Positions 22,918-34,185 of a stretch of 64,000 nt of DNA are shown piece after piece. The notes under the pieces were generated by a model that made no database searches, was not told where the DNA came from, and saw nothing but the letters and a program-made list of their open reading frames with translations. A program made the position numbers and the translations under genes. Every line of letters starts with the position of its first letter. The first letter of the stretch is position 1. The stretch is from Phialocephala subalpina (taxonomy: Eukaryota > Ascomycota > Leotiomycetes > Helotiales > Mollisiaceae): assembly GCA_900073065.1 (NCBI GenBank), contig FJOG01000011.1, forward strand, positions 321,454 to 385,453. The letters run 5' to 3'.

Positions 22918-24083
22918 ATGAACCCGACATTCAGGCTCACCGTGGCAGTTTTGCACAGATAGTTCTGCTATTTGCGCTCATGATAGTGCCCACAACGTAC
23001 GTCGTCGGCTGCTGTGACACGGCAACAGCTTGCCAGATATTCACATCTTGTATCCCACAATCGAGGACCGCGACTTGCGACTCTGATTGCTTGGCTGATC
23101 CATTTATAATAAACTGGTAAGACAATGATCTTTGTTACCTTGCCCATTGAATATACCTTGCTGATGGAACCCCACCTACAGTGATGCGACCTACCCTTAC
23201 TGCAATTATGATGTTCTTAGTTATGACGTTGGACTCGCCACTAGCTGGTACCGTAACAGCATTCAGTCCATAACAACGTGGTTTACATACGCCACCGACC
23301 GGAACCAAAGTATCATCGCCTATGCCGAGGTCACGGAGTCTGTATCCACAACATCACCCCCGACGACCTCCACATCTTCCTCCTCGTAATCCTCGACAAG
23401 GACCTCGTCAAGTTCAAGCTCTTCAGCGTCACCCACCACCAGTTCGTTGACAACACTTATCCCGATCTCAATTCCAACACCCAGCCCAACTCCGATTGGA
23501 GCCATCGCCGGCGGCGCAGTAGGTGGACGGAGCCGTGATCGTCCTCATTGTCTTTCTCCTCCATCACAAACCCACGTTACCTCCCCAGAGCTGGGGAGGC
23601 ACCGCAACACCACCGCCAACCCAGCCACGAAGTGGACCACCACCCTCAAAGTCCACCTACACAGCTGTGCCTGCCACTGACGCACCACAATACAATGACC
23701 GATCTTCATACAATACAAACTCCTACTATGTACCACTGCAGGATAAGGACGTCTACCAGAACACTCCTCCAGCTTCGTATCAGCAATCACCCGAGATTGC
23801 AGTCTATTCTCCACCAGTGAGTCCTGCACCGGAACAGCAGAACAATATCTACCAAAGCGCTTCTGGTCTTACACCTCCTCCTCTTCAACAAAGTCCTGGC
23901 ATCGCTGGAGGTGCACCGTATATCTCTCCTGTCAGTCCTGTACAGAGAGTTGAAAATCCGGAACTTCACGGCACGACGCCGCCATTGCCGCGACAGACTT
24001 CACTACCGATAAGTCCTACGTGGACTCCTGGTCCAGGAGAGGACGCGCCGGAGGTTGCTACTTATCAGCCCTACAAAGGATAG
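22918..24083 (+). pseudogene. Broken Cys-rich, Ser/Thr-rich single-TM surface protein gene
   Basis: The layout recalls fungal wall-sensor-like proteins. A signal-like start (MNPTFRLTVAVL, 22918) leads to a Cys-rich ectodomain (CCDTATACQIFTSCIP). An intron follows (GTAAG donor near 23117, CACCTACAG acceptor), then a Ser/Thr-rich stalk, GAIAGGAVGG, a hydrophobic VIVLIVFLL segment and a Pro/Gln/Tyr-rich tail ending YQPYKG. The coding frame is broken by a frameshift in the signal region (stop at about 22960), an in-frame TAA at 23387-23389 inside the Ser-rich stalk, and a one-base shift right before the TM segment (near 23522). A 57-nt intron (23386-23442) could skip the TAA in frame, but the shift at the TM remains. 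Function unknown; cell-wall stress sensing is only suggested by architecture. Confidence 0.6.
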
Positions 24084-24692
24084 ACGTGTTTTATGGGTGA
24101 CGGAGCGGCGATGTGTGGTGGTTGTATGAGTATGAAAGCTTGCGAATGTAATGATGTTACGCATGTGAAGGATAATTATGAGATGTACGTTCCCTAGAAC
24201 GGATGGTTTGATTCTGTTGTATATGCCCACGAATGATCACACATACTAGGAAATCACGCTCTGGCAAGTAATTGATGCTGGCGCTTGGAAGCATCTGAGG
24301 ACAAACAGTTATGTGATGTTGACTGTCTTCACAGTATGGGAAGTTTCTCAAATGTCTAGCTCAGAGTTGGGACTCTTCAGAGTAAGAAGTGCTTTCCAGA
24401 TTTGAAGGTCTCAGAAAGTCGTCCCGTGTTTGATGAAAATATCACAATGAGGGAGGCTGCAAGTGGTAGTGAAACTCAAATGGCAATGAATTCCAGAGAA
24501 AGTCGGTGGAGAAACGTCCATTTGTATCGATACTCAGAATGATCATTTTGTAGGTAGTCTTTCTATTGATATAAGTCCAACTACTGTAATGGTCGCCATC
24601 ACTTCGAACGAGGATACGTTGCAGGAAACTTTCCAGCGACATCAGCTATGACCTGGATCGCGGTATATCTTCCCTATTTGAAATTAGCAGAG
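24084..24692. other. Intergenic stretch
   Basis: Nothing coding was recognised between the two pseudogenes. The 3' end of the monooxygenase gene may extend a little into this stretch, since its last exon is poorly defined. Confidence 0.45.
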
Positions 24693-26597
24693 TTAGGACA
24701 GACATGCAGGAGAGCGCTCACAATCCAACGACACATGTAGAAACCAATACCTGAGAAATAGAGATGAGGGTCTATCAGGAGTGGTCAGTATTTCCTGTTT
24801 CCAAAAGATCACATGCGACTCACGACCAGAAGCAGTGACATAACCTGGAACCTCCCCCTCTGAATCCATACCAAAGAGACTAACATTCTCCACCATCCCC
24901 GCACTCTTCGCATCTAAGAAGCCCGTCTCCTTCCACCTCTTCGGCAGATCCACAATTTCATACCCCGTCGCAAGCACCACCCCACCAGCCTCAACAATAC
25001 CTGAGAAATAGAGATGAGGGTCTATCAGGAGTGGTCAGTATTTCCTGTTTCCAAAAGATCACATGCGACTCACGACCAGAAGCAGTGACATAACCTGGAA
25101 CCTCCCCCTCTGAATCCATACCAAAGAGACTAACATTCTCCACCATCCCCGCACTCTTCGCATCTAAGAAGCCCGTCTCCTTCCACCTCTTCGGCAGATC
25201 CACAATTTCATACCCCGTCGCAAGCACCACCCCACCAGCCTCAAAGCTCCTCTCGCCATGTCTCGTTCGATAGCAGCCGGCAAACTCGCTCTCAGAAAAT
25301 CTGCGGTATCGATTGGCGTCGCTCCATCATACATCATCGTCACCATTGGACCAATGACATCGAAGTCGAGGAGTACCGTTGGGCTGCGTTGTAGGATTGT
25401 GACGCTCTTGGCGTTGCTCAAGGCTAGATTGTGAGCCACGTCGTGCGCTGAGTTGCCTGAGCCGACGATGACGACGTCTTTGCCCTTGTATGGTCCAGGA
25501 GTACGGTACACCGTCGTGTGCTCGACTGGTCCCTTGAAGAAATGCCGATCCTTCAGGTCCGGATACTTGGGATTCTCGTGCGAGACAAGGAATCCGTTTG
25601 AGAGGACGATGTTCTTGGCCTGGAGCGTGGCTTCCTTGTTTGTCTCGACATCCTGGACAGTGACATTCCACAGATTTGTCTTCTCGTCAAAGACGTTGCT
25701 CACTACCTTGATGCCAGCGAAGATAGGGAGCTTCAGTTTCTCGATAGCTGCACCAAAGTATTTGGTCAAGTCTCGACCGCTCAGATAGTCCGGATATCCC
25801 TCACGCGGCACGGGGAACATCGGGAGCTGAATCATGAAAGCAGGATGGTGTAGGCAGATGTTCTCGTATCGTTTTGTCGACCAATTCCCACCAGCAGCTG
25901 GCTCGATGTCGAAAGCAGCGACGTTCGCTCCGATAGAGTCAAGCATAATCGTGTTGGAGATTCCGCTTGAGCTTGCACCGATAACGATTGCGTCCAGGAC
26001 CCCTTCGACACGAGGAAGACCCTGAGCTTGCGGTTTCCCTCTCTGCGAAGCATCGATCATCGATGGAGACTGTCTAGGTAAAGATTCGAATGGATGTTCC
26101 TCGAGCGACATCACAGCTGTGGTCATGACCCAGACCTTCCATTGTCCATCCTTCGGCACAAGCTTGAATTGCCCGATACACTTCGTCTTTGGAGCGTCTG
26201 TCGTAAAGCTGAAGGGAACATTGAGCGAGGCTAGCTGAGGTGCCATCCGCACAAACTGAGCTTCCATAATCATGTCGTCATCTTTCTGCGAAGAGAACCT
26301 GGAAGGCTTCCTCGTCTCCGAAAGTGTCTTCCATGCCTTGACAATGTCTTGTTTTCCCTTCAGAGTTCGTTTGTCGAATGTCAACGTCAAGCTGTCTCTC
26401 CACCAGGAGTTTTCGTCGAAGACATTGCCAAAAGTCGACCAGTCCTTGTTCTGTATAGCTTCCGCGAAGTCTTTGAGAAAGACAGTAGCCTCCTTCCCGG
26501 CATCGAGTGTGCCTTCGCCGTCAAATGTAGGAACATTGGGAATGCCCGCTGGCAAGCTAGCAACAGGAACACGGGGTCGTTGCATTACCTCCATCAT
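24693..26597 (-). pseudogene. NTF2-like/FAD-dependent monooxygenase gene with internal deletion
   Basis: The N-terminal 190 residues look like a SnoaL/NTF2-like domain. They are followed by an FMO/YUCCA-type oxidoreductase: first dinucleotide fold VIGASSSGIS (the central Gly of GxGxxG is Ser), then RYENICLHHPAF, then a second fold VVIVGSGNSAHD that is intact. After IERDMARG (about 25265) the frame runs into unrelated residues. In another frame it resumes as FEAGGVVLATGYE, the conserved ATGY region. About 80-90 residues normally lie between these points, so a deletion with loss of frame is likely. The 3' part is also duplicated in tandem. I place the start at the ATG at 26597. The protein would probably not be functional. 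The ancestral role would be NADPH-dependent oxygenation of a small molecule. Confidence 0.7.
24745..25244. repeat. Exact 250-bp tandem duplication
   Basis: Positions 24745-24994 and 24995-25244 are identical base for base as far as I can compare line by line. The unit covers the 3' part of the monooxygenase gene, including VLATGYEIVDLP and the following intron. Since 250 is not a multiple of three, the duplication cannot be read through in frame. Perfect identity implies a very recent event or an assembly error. Confidence 0.92.
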
Positions 26598-27602
26598 TGC
26601 GCTTTGATTGACTACCAAGTGAGCAATTCAGGAGACATCCTCCCCTCTCATGCAATCGTTATAAGAGCTATTTAGAAAACATGTCTCGTAATATAGGTCG
26701 CTCCATCCTTCAACGCTATGCCAATAGTGAGACAGAATGAGTCTTATTGGCAATGTTGCCAAGGGGGAGTGAGAACTTAAGGGCAGAAGCGGATGCAGGG
26801 GCGGAACGAGCGGGACCTAATTAGGGGTGGAAAGACGGGGGCGGGGTATTAGGCGGGAATGCTAATAATACTCTTCCGCCAGCAGAAGACCCTTGTTTTT
26901 TTACTTCACAAATTTGTACGCGTGTAGCACTAATTGGACTTTGTAAAGGGCATGGTCTTCCGCCGAGAAGTGCTACTCAAAGAGCGGTAAACAATTTGGG
27001 AGCTGAGACCGCTTGACCCGGATCCAATCAAATATAGCAGACTATCAAACTCGGGAAATTCGCTCGACCTTTTAAAACGATGTATAATCCATGCCTTAAG
27101 GACAGGTATATTCGTGCCAAATTGGCTTAACTTGTGCGCTATGTACTCAACCCTTGGAAGAACTTTCTTAAATGAAAAATATATACATGCAATTCAATAC
27201 GTTGAATTTTCTTGAAGAAACGGGCGATAGACTTTTGAAAAGTGGTATTAGTTTCAAAGCGCCCTTTCGACTCAAATTGTCAAATGGAGTGCAGAGATAT
27301 TCTAAATCAATAGTATCGCGTGGGAAGTAAAATGTAAATCGATCTATTGCCTCGGTCTCCGGTTGTCAAAGTCCCCACTTTCCGGCTAACTTTTTTTGTT
27401 TGTGCTGATATTGTTGGATAGAAAGAAGGGACATTCGCAGCTCTCGCAATGAAACGATCTTGATGCATTGCCTGAAAAAGCTGGCTTCTGGAAAGCTCGC
27501 TCCGTTGCTCGAACAGTTTTCTTGAATTTGCCCTTAATTCGCCAAGCAGAAAGAGGGACAGTGATAGGAAGATGCTGCATCAACGAATACCCTCAAGACC
27601 TC
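26598..27602. other. Intergenic stretch
   Basis: No gene, RNA or repeat was recognised. It contains G-rich sequence near 26800-26850 and otherwise AT-leaning DNA. Confidence 0.5.
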
Positions 27603-29952
27603 CTAACTTTTCCCTTTCCTCGGAGGCAGAATAGCCTTCGGGGCCGCCACACTCTCATTCGTCGACACTGCATTCCGCCAAAGCCTCACCTTAGCCGGCG
27701 AACACACCTCCCACCTCTCCTGCCCCCTCGCCTTAAACTTAACACCCACAATCGCTGTCAACAAAATCGGCTTTCCCTTAAGATCCCTCTGATTGAATGC
27801 CGCGCCTTCCATTTCTGGACTATCAAGTTCATGATATTCTGGATCAAACAAATCACCCCTCTTTGCAACGATCGGTTCATGTATGCCTTGCGCGCGGTAC
27901 GCGAATATCTTCTCGTTGAGGTCGATAGCGATGCGTGCGATCTCTGAGTGGAAGCGTTGTGTCTCGTCGTTACAGCCTACGAGCGAGTGCATTGTGCCGT
28001 TGAGCTGTTTGACGAAGTCGTCGTGGAGGAGTTTTCGGCGTTGGGAGAAGCGGGGAGCGTTTTCGGGTTTTTTGTTCATGGCTCGGATTCGACTGTCTTG
28101 GATGATCATTTCTAGTAGATTGGATTCGATGACTGAAGAGTTAGTATGGTGGTTCACGGGCAGGTGGGGTGCACTTACGATGAGAAAGGCTGTCTGTCAA
28201 CTCGGGCGCATCTTCGAATGGCGAGCCGGACTCGAATATAAAGTCGCAGACGAGCAGCATCAAGACACCTTTTATCCAAATCGCGCTTTCCTCGGGGCCC
28301 ATATGAAGACCCTCGATCCTCACACGAATTGAAACACCATCGCCAAGATTCAGTAACCGGCGTAGAACAGGCACTAGCGGATCCGCCGAGGACTCATGAC
28401 GGATGCATGGTATTTCTGTGAACGGAACCAGAGGGTAGGGTGAAGGCTGAGTGAAAGCCATTTTGATATATTGGGAGATCTTGCCGGAGAGCTCGTTCAG
28501 CGGTCTGCGTATTTCATCCTGGCTGAGGAAGCTATCCCCATGGAGTGGAGATGAAACTGTGTATGCCCCGGCAGAGACTGGCGACTGTTGTAGCCTCGCA
28601 CTTCTCTTTTGTGTGCATTCAGGACAAGACCATGACCCGGTTTTGCTTATTTGCTCCTGCGCATTCTCAAGCAGTTGCATGCCGTACATTCGTTGCAAAG
28701 AGCTTGCGTTGAACAGATGCGTGGAACATGCGTGTTCACTGCAGGTGATTGTCTGCGAGGGACGCTGGGCAAGGACGCAAATACACTCTGGCATGTTACA
28801 AACTTGGCAACCCCGAAGAGTGTCGACATGGTATTGGGTAGCAAGAGGAATCATTGACCCAGCTCGTGTAAGAGACTTCGACCTCCTCGTCCCAGAGCCA
28901 ATCCCAGCCTCTGTACCATGGGATGGGGACACCGCAGAAGTTGGGTTGCTCTGACTGACGATAACCTTAAGCTTAGGTTGAGATGCACGTTTCTTGGGCT
29001 GCGCTGTCTTGGGCCCTGGCAATGACAACCCTTCATCATGATTCGAGTATGTTGGCGTTGGCGACGGTGGATCAGGTCCAGCTGACCTCTTATGCCTCGA
29101 TGGTCGTTGGTCCTCGGAGACGGGAGCTCCATTTGTTGGTTGCGATGTATATTCTCTTGTATAGTCCCCTTTCGTGTTAACGCTTGTTCTCAATCTCTTG
29201 TTTGGCTGTGTTCCGTATTTCTTCGATGCTTTGGAAGGCGTTGAAGCTGAATGTCTGGCACAAGAGCTGCAGCGCCTCTTAGGTCTCCCATCACCAAAGT
29301 CGGAATTAAGTTGACAATCCATGCGCTGATCTACTGCCCGAGTCGATTGGATGGCTGCTGGTTGTCGTGAAGCTTTTTGCGTGTTGCTTGGTCGAGGTCG
29401 GGGGGAGTCCTGTTGTCGTGGTGGGGTTTTCGCATCGCTGATGACGGTGGCCTCTCTCTCTTTTGCATGTTGCAATTTTATTTTGTTCCTCTCTTGCTTG
29501 ATCCTGGATACTAATACATCCACAAATTTCCAAGGAGGTTTGATTCGTCCTTCGACGTCGAAGCAGGAATAGTCTTTGAAATATTTGTTGCGATCTGTAG
29601 TCGGGAATGAGAGGGCGGCCCTCAGTACATTGTCATATGCAGGCCCATCGCGCAAAATTTGGTCGGTTGCCATACTTTGAGCTAGAGACAGTTCGCTTTG
29701 GATTCCAGTCTCAAGGGAGGATGGCTCGTATGAATTTTGGTTAGCGATTTCGTTTGCTGCCACGATAGCCAGCTCCGGGTCCTGCACCGGAGAGAGGTTA
29801 AGGTTGTGCTCTAGTCCCGGAATTGTTTGGTCGCGGTGAGGCGGAGTTGTGGATGCCATAGAAGAGCTACTCCCCATTATTTCGACTCTCACGTGGCTGG
29901 ACAAAGAGTCGTGATGTGTAGGGGATCGTGGAAAGTTATTTATGTTAGACAT
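27603..29952 (-). CDS. Uncharacterised nuclear-type protein with Cys cluster
   Basis: Two exons (29952-28179 and 28132-27603) joined across a 46-nt intron give 767 residues. The N-terminal half is disordered, rich in Ser, Pro, Lys and Arg, with basic patches such as RPKRRCSSCARH and PNKRLR that look like nuclear signals. From residue 382 there is a cysteine cluster, CQVCNMPECIC, later CSEHAC, then RMYGM and SWSCPECTQ. That spacing is loosely like the zf-4CXXC_R1 zinc-binding module (RYG followed by WxCPxC). The C-terminal third is folded-looking and contains SIRVRIEGLHMG. I do not recognise a family with confidence. It is transcribed divergently from the ATPase-Zn2Cys6 gene, with 543 bp between the starts, so the two may be co-regulated. 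A chromatin or transcription role is an inference only. Confidence 0.72.
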
Positions 29953-30495
29953 CGTTCGGTTTGGGGCTTTGAAGGTTTGTCAATGCATGAAAGGTCGTTG
30001 ATTGTGTACAGGTTTCAGCGCTCGGGAAGAAGTAGGAAGAAGTGAGAAAAAGTCTTTTGCTTTTGTCACTGGGGACTGCGTTGACCCTGAAAAGCCACTC
30101 TCGTTTGCCTAACAAGATGGTTCGCAATTGTGTTTCGAGTTCTGTACGTTTCCAACAGAACGGTAAAGCAGGCATTGGGGAGGGCATTTTGTTGCTTTTT
30201 CCAGCCAAGCTGGCCTCTGATTGGTTGACCACCCCTTGTATGAGGCGTATGTTTTGTTGCAAACAAGGGTGTGGGGAGGGGTGTACAGCAGTCGGCTTAG
30301 GCTACCGTAGTCCAAGCAAACGACAAGTCTTGAGCCTTTGCTTTACAATGAAGTCGTTGTCTTTATGCGTTTCGGTGGTTCCTAGCTTTATAACTGGCTG
30401 CCGTAAGAGCATTGCTGAATATCAGTTTCTTCTTGAGAGATCCAAGCTTCCTTCTTACTCCTTTTCCAGAGCGCACATTTCCTGGCCCAGCAAGC
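29953..30495. promoter_or_regulatory. Shared promoter region of a divergent gene pair
   Basis: These 543 bp separate the start codons of two oppositely oriented genes, both with Cys clusters and both apparently nuclear. No specific operator is evident. The region is called from geometry alone. Confidence 0.45.
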
Positions 30496-33400
30496 ATGAA
30501 CTCTTCGCATATTCGAGGAAAGCCCGGGCGGGCTGGTATGGATAGAAGCAAGTTCTCCGCACATAACTCAGATTTACGAAGCTAATCGCCTGTCTCTAGA
30601 TGGAAGCAACCACACAATCCAGACGAAAGCCTCGCGGGGTCTGTCGACAACGTCCAATAACTTTAGTTCTGTCCCAGAGGATGCTACCGCCCCAGACAAT
30701 GTGTCGGCACCCAGATCCGTAGGAGAGTTGATTATTGGTGTGGATATAGGGACGACGCAAATTGCAGTTGCTACCGCAGAGCGACTGTACAACCGCCAAC
30801 CTGGAAGGATCAAATTGTACAACGGCTGGGTAGGATTCTTCATGAATCGCAGTGAGACTCCGGCTACGGCCATGTACTATAGGGACGGGTCGGCTTTGAC
30901 AGGAAACACCCTGCAGCGTCTGATTAACAATGCCGACCCAAAAGCATACTGCCCCGACGATCTCATTCGACTGTGGAAGTTCATGTATCATCATCACTTG
31001 GGTGACCCGAGGATAATCAACATCCAAGTTCGGATACTGGAACAGCTTCAACGCCTGGGTAAAACACGCAACGATTTACTGCAAGACTTCGTTCGCATTC
31101 TTTACGACCAGTTATTCATCGATGGTAAAGGCGTCTCGTCCTTAAGACAAACCTACAAGAACTTCGATAGACTAGATCTCAAGATCGTCGTAGCTGTGCC
31201 TCCAGGGCGGGAAACGATAGCCCATGCGGAGGTTCTCCAAGCTTTTGTCCAAGGTCCCATCACTTCGACTGCTGTTTCACTCGAGTCGGAGCCTGCAGCT
31301 TTGTTCCGCGCGTGGGTTCAAGATAACGAAGATGATCAAGATTGGATCGTAAGTCCCTTGCTTATTTGATCATAAGAGGCTACTGACATTGGCTCTGACA
31401 GGTTGGAAAGCGATATCTGGTCGCAGATGGAGGAGGCGGAACCTGCGTATGGTAATCTCGAATGTACCTGTACAATGCTGACAATGGCAGTGCTTCACAC
31501 GTTTCAGACTAGACAGTCTTAATCCATTGCGATTCAGTCAGGAATATACCAGCGAGAGTCAGTATTCGGATTGCTGTCCCCTGTTGATGGACTGTCTGGC
31601 TGACCATACACACAATCATAGGCATATGTTGCGGGGCGGAAACAATCTCCGACCTCTTCGAAACGTTGATTTCGACGAAGATTCCGGCGGATTGTGACAA
31701 TCGAACTTGGCACATCGGCCGTGCGAGGAACACTTTTGACGAACAGTACAAGATTTCATTCGGCTCAGACGAGAATACCCCACCTCCCGCCTTTCTCAAG
31801 CCCGGTGCTAAGTCAGACACCGACTTCATTCCGGTCACTGTAGCGGAAGTGGAAGCGTGCTTCACGCCATGTGTTACGAAGGTCATCGACGGGATCGAGC
31901 AGCAACTCGAAATAGGTGAGCCCATTGATTACCTCGTACTTGGTGGAGGATTGTTCCAGAATCTCTACATTTTGAACAATATCAAACGGAAATTCAGCGA
32001 CCTCCAATTGCTAGAAATGTCGAAATTCAAAGGAGCTGTGGCAAAGGGCTCTGTTCAATCCAAGCTTGATGGAGACACCTTCATCTCAACCTTCCCTATT
32101 GCAAGGACCAAAGCCGTCACCACGGTATGTATAAATCCCGCCCTGGTTCTACCATTTCGTACGGAGTCGAGCTCCCGAAGAGCTCCGCTCCTCGACTCCT
32201 CAGCATCCTTTGAAACCACTTACTAACTTCTTGTAGTGGATGGAAGTGACTTCCGAAGTGAGGGAATCCGACATGTATCGAGACTTGGTGAAGATGAAAA
32301 GCGCCTGCAACCAGAAATGGTATTTCAGAACTGCAATGTTTCTCGTCAAACAAGTAAGGCTATGATACTTCTCGAAGTCGGTGAGAACGCTGACGGAGAC
32401 ATTGATAGGGCACCCAATCGGCACCTGAGCAAGACTACTCAACAGAGAAGTCAGCGAAAGATGCCAGAACGGTGTACTTCGACCTCGAAGACAAAGATCT
32501 CGTGTTTTCGGAGAGAATTTTAACCTTCGACTATCGTCCGGGACAGGATGACTGGGCTGCATTGTCAAAGGATAAAAGCGGAAACCTCAGCTGGAGAAAT
32601 ATGCAAGGGGAACAAAGTGAGGCAGCCGCAAGATTGAAGTCGCTTCTGCTAACACAGTGTGCAGTCCCAGATCCGGAACACTCAGAGATGATCACTTGGA
32701 GTCCTTTTACCGACGACAGTGAAGTAGAAGTCAATCCCGAGGAGTTTGATACTGAGGTGAACCAAGGTGTCGTGCGAGGTATCTTGAGATACTCAATCGA
32801 GATGAAGGCCAAGGAGACCTGGACCAAGTATTGGGCAAAGATTTGGTCGTCCAAAAAGAGGAAGAAACGAACCGGCGAGGATCTTTGGATTCTTTCAATG
32901 CCGGTTGAGCGAGAGCCGATTTTCACCCCGCAAGCCATCTCCCAGAGCCTGAAAGATAGCTTTGACCTTGATACCGATAACCATCAGAAATTCGATGCAC
33001 AGTCACCCGCTCTTGATATCACTTCGTCAAATGCTGCTCAATCTTCTGGACCAGAATTGCCGCGAGCGCCGGACGCCCCAATGTTCACCGCTCAGAGGCC
33101 AAGAGCGCCAGCTAGGCCAAGCGAGAGTCGAAAGACTCCTTTGCTGCCGTTCTCTTCTACAACCATAGCGAAAGTCCCGCAAGTTACAGAAGTGCGCTTG
33201 GTAACCTATGGCGCTGCGGCCAATATTGCGCCTGCTCAGCAAACGCCAAACCTTGAGCCAATCAGTATCGCCAGACCTCTTCAAAAGCAGAGCACGGAAG
33301 GCGGTGTTGGATATAGTGTTGGAGCCAAGAGGAATACCGGAGGTAAGTGAGTCATGATCATCTCGATGACAACACTAAGCTTTTCTAGGCTGCTGGGTGT

Positions 33401-34185
33401 GTTTGTTCCGCCATTATACCTGTGGCAAACAAAAGCCTAAATGCAACGAATGTTTCTTCCTTGGGCTCGAATGTGAATATGGCCGGCCCCACTGGTGGTA
33501 TAACAATAAGTTGAGAGAAGAGCAGAAGGTAAAGAACAAGGCACTCATCAAGAAGAGTCGTGCTCTGAAGAAAGCGGGTCTTTCCCCGGGGAAAAGCAGC
33601 CAGCCACGATCGCACAAGAAGAAGACTGTGCCTGTGCAAGGTTTCCAAGCGGTAGGTTTCACGCATGGTACAGTGAGCAGTACTGATGCACCTCAACAAC
33701 AGAGCAATGTCCAAACAGCGACTTCACTACAGGGAAGGACAGATTCTCCAGCCTTGCTTTCACCCAGAGGTCCTGATCGGCCAATCCCCTCCATCGAGAC
33801 ACCCAAGAGGCCCAGAGACCAGTCAGACAAGGGAGGAAATACACCAAAGTCTAAGAAACCACGGCTAGAACCCCCAGCCTCACTCCTACCAAAAGATCCT
33901 GACCAGCCAATTCCATCTATCGAATCGCTCAAGAGACCCGGACTTAATTCAAGCAAAAGAGGGAATACACCACAGTCCAAGACACCATTACTCATTAATC
34001 TCTTACCCAGGAGTAATTCGTCTCGTAGAGTGGGTGACGCGCACAGGAGGAAGTCCGATCGACCAAGAGTGGAGAAGGTAGTACCAGCTGAAATGCAGTA
34101 TTCGGGAGACATATCGGATGGTGGGGTCGAAATGGGGACCTGGTTCCGGGAAGATTCGCAAGATGATGATTTCATAGACGCATAG
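30496..34185 (+). CDS. Hsp70/actin-like ATPase fused to a Zn2Cys6 cluster domain
   Basis: Eight exons were read by eye: 30496-30535, 30600-31348, 31402-31446, 31491-31557, 31622-32124, 32237-32353, 32409-33342 and 33389-34185. They sum to 3,252 nt, an open 1,083 residues. Residues 57-66 give the phosphate-1 loop (LIIGVDIGTT). YLVADGGGGT (about 268-277) is phosphate-2, and DYLVLGGGLFQN the adenosine loop, as in fungal Hsp70-like ATPases. A charged linker follows. At residues 820-847 a Cx2Cx6Cx6Cx2Cx6C pattern (TGGCWVC, then CNEC) matches a Zn2Cys6 DNA-binding cluster with the usual TGGCW lead-in. The splice AATACCGGAG/GCTGCTGG joins it exactly in frame. The tail has two 42-residue repeats and a basic PKSKKPRLE patch. 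If real, this is an ATP-dependent nuclear factor. The alternative is two genes, but the cluster domain has no upstream ATG of its own. Confidence 0.75.
33748..33999 (+). repeat. Two 42-codon tandem repeats within the fusion protein tail
   Basis: Units 33748-33873 and 33874-33999 encode related peptides with PIPSIE, KRP, GNTP and SK landmarks at matching positions (residues about 939-980 and 981-1022). The duplication is diverged, so it is old. The region is Pro/Ser/Lys-rich and likely disordered. Confidence 0.75.

Noticed and set aside
24693..25230. Two separate small genes with identical starts (VLATGYEIVDLP)
   Set aside because: They are the two copies of the tandem duplication within the monooxygenase gene, not independent genes.
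17014..26597. A biosynthetic cluster made of the ABC transporter and the FAD monooxygenase
   Set aside because: No backbone enzyme or pathway regulator is present between or beside them, and the monooxygenase is broken.
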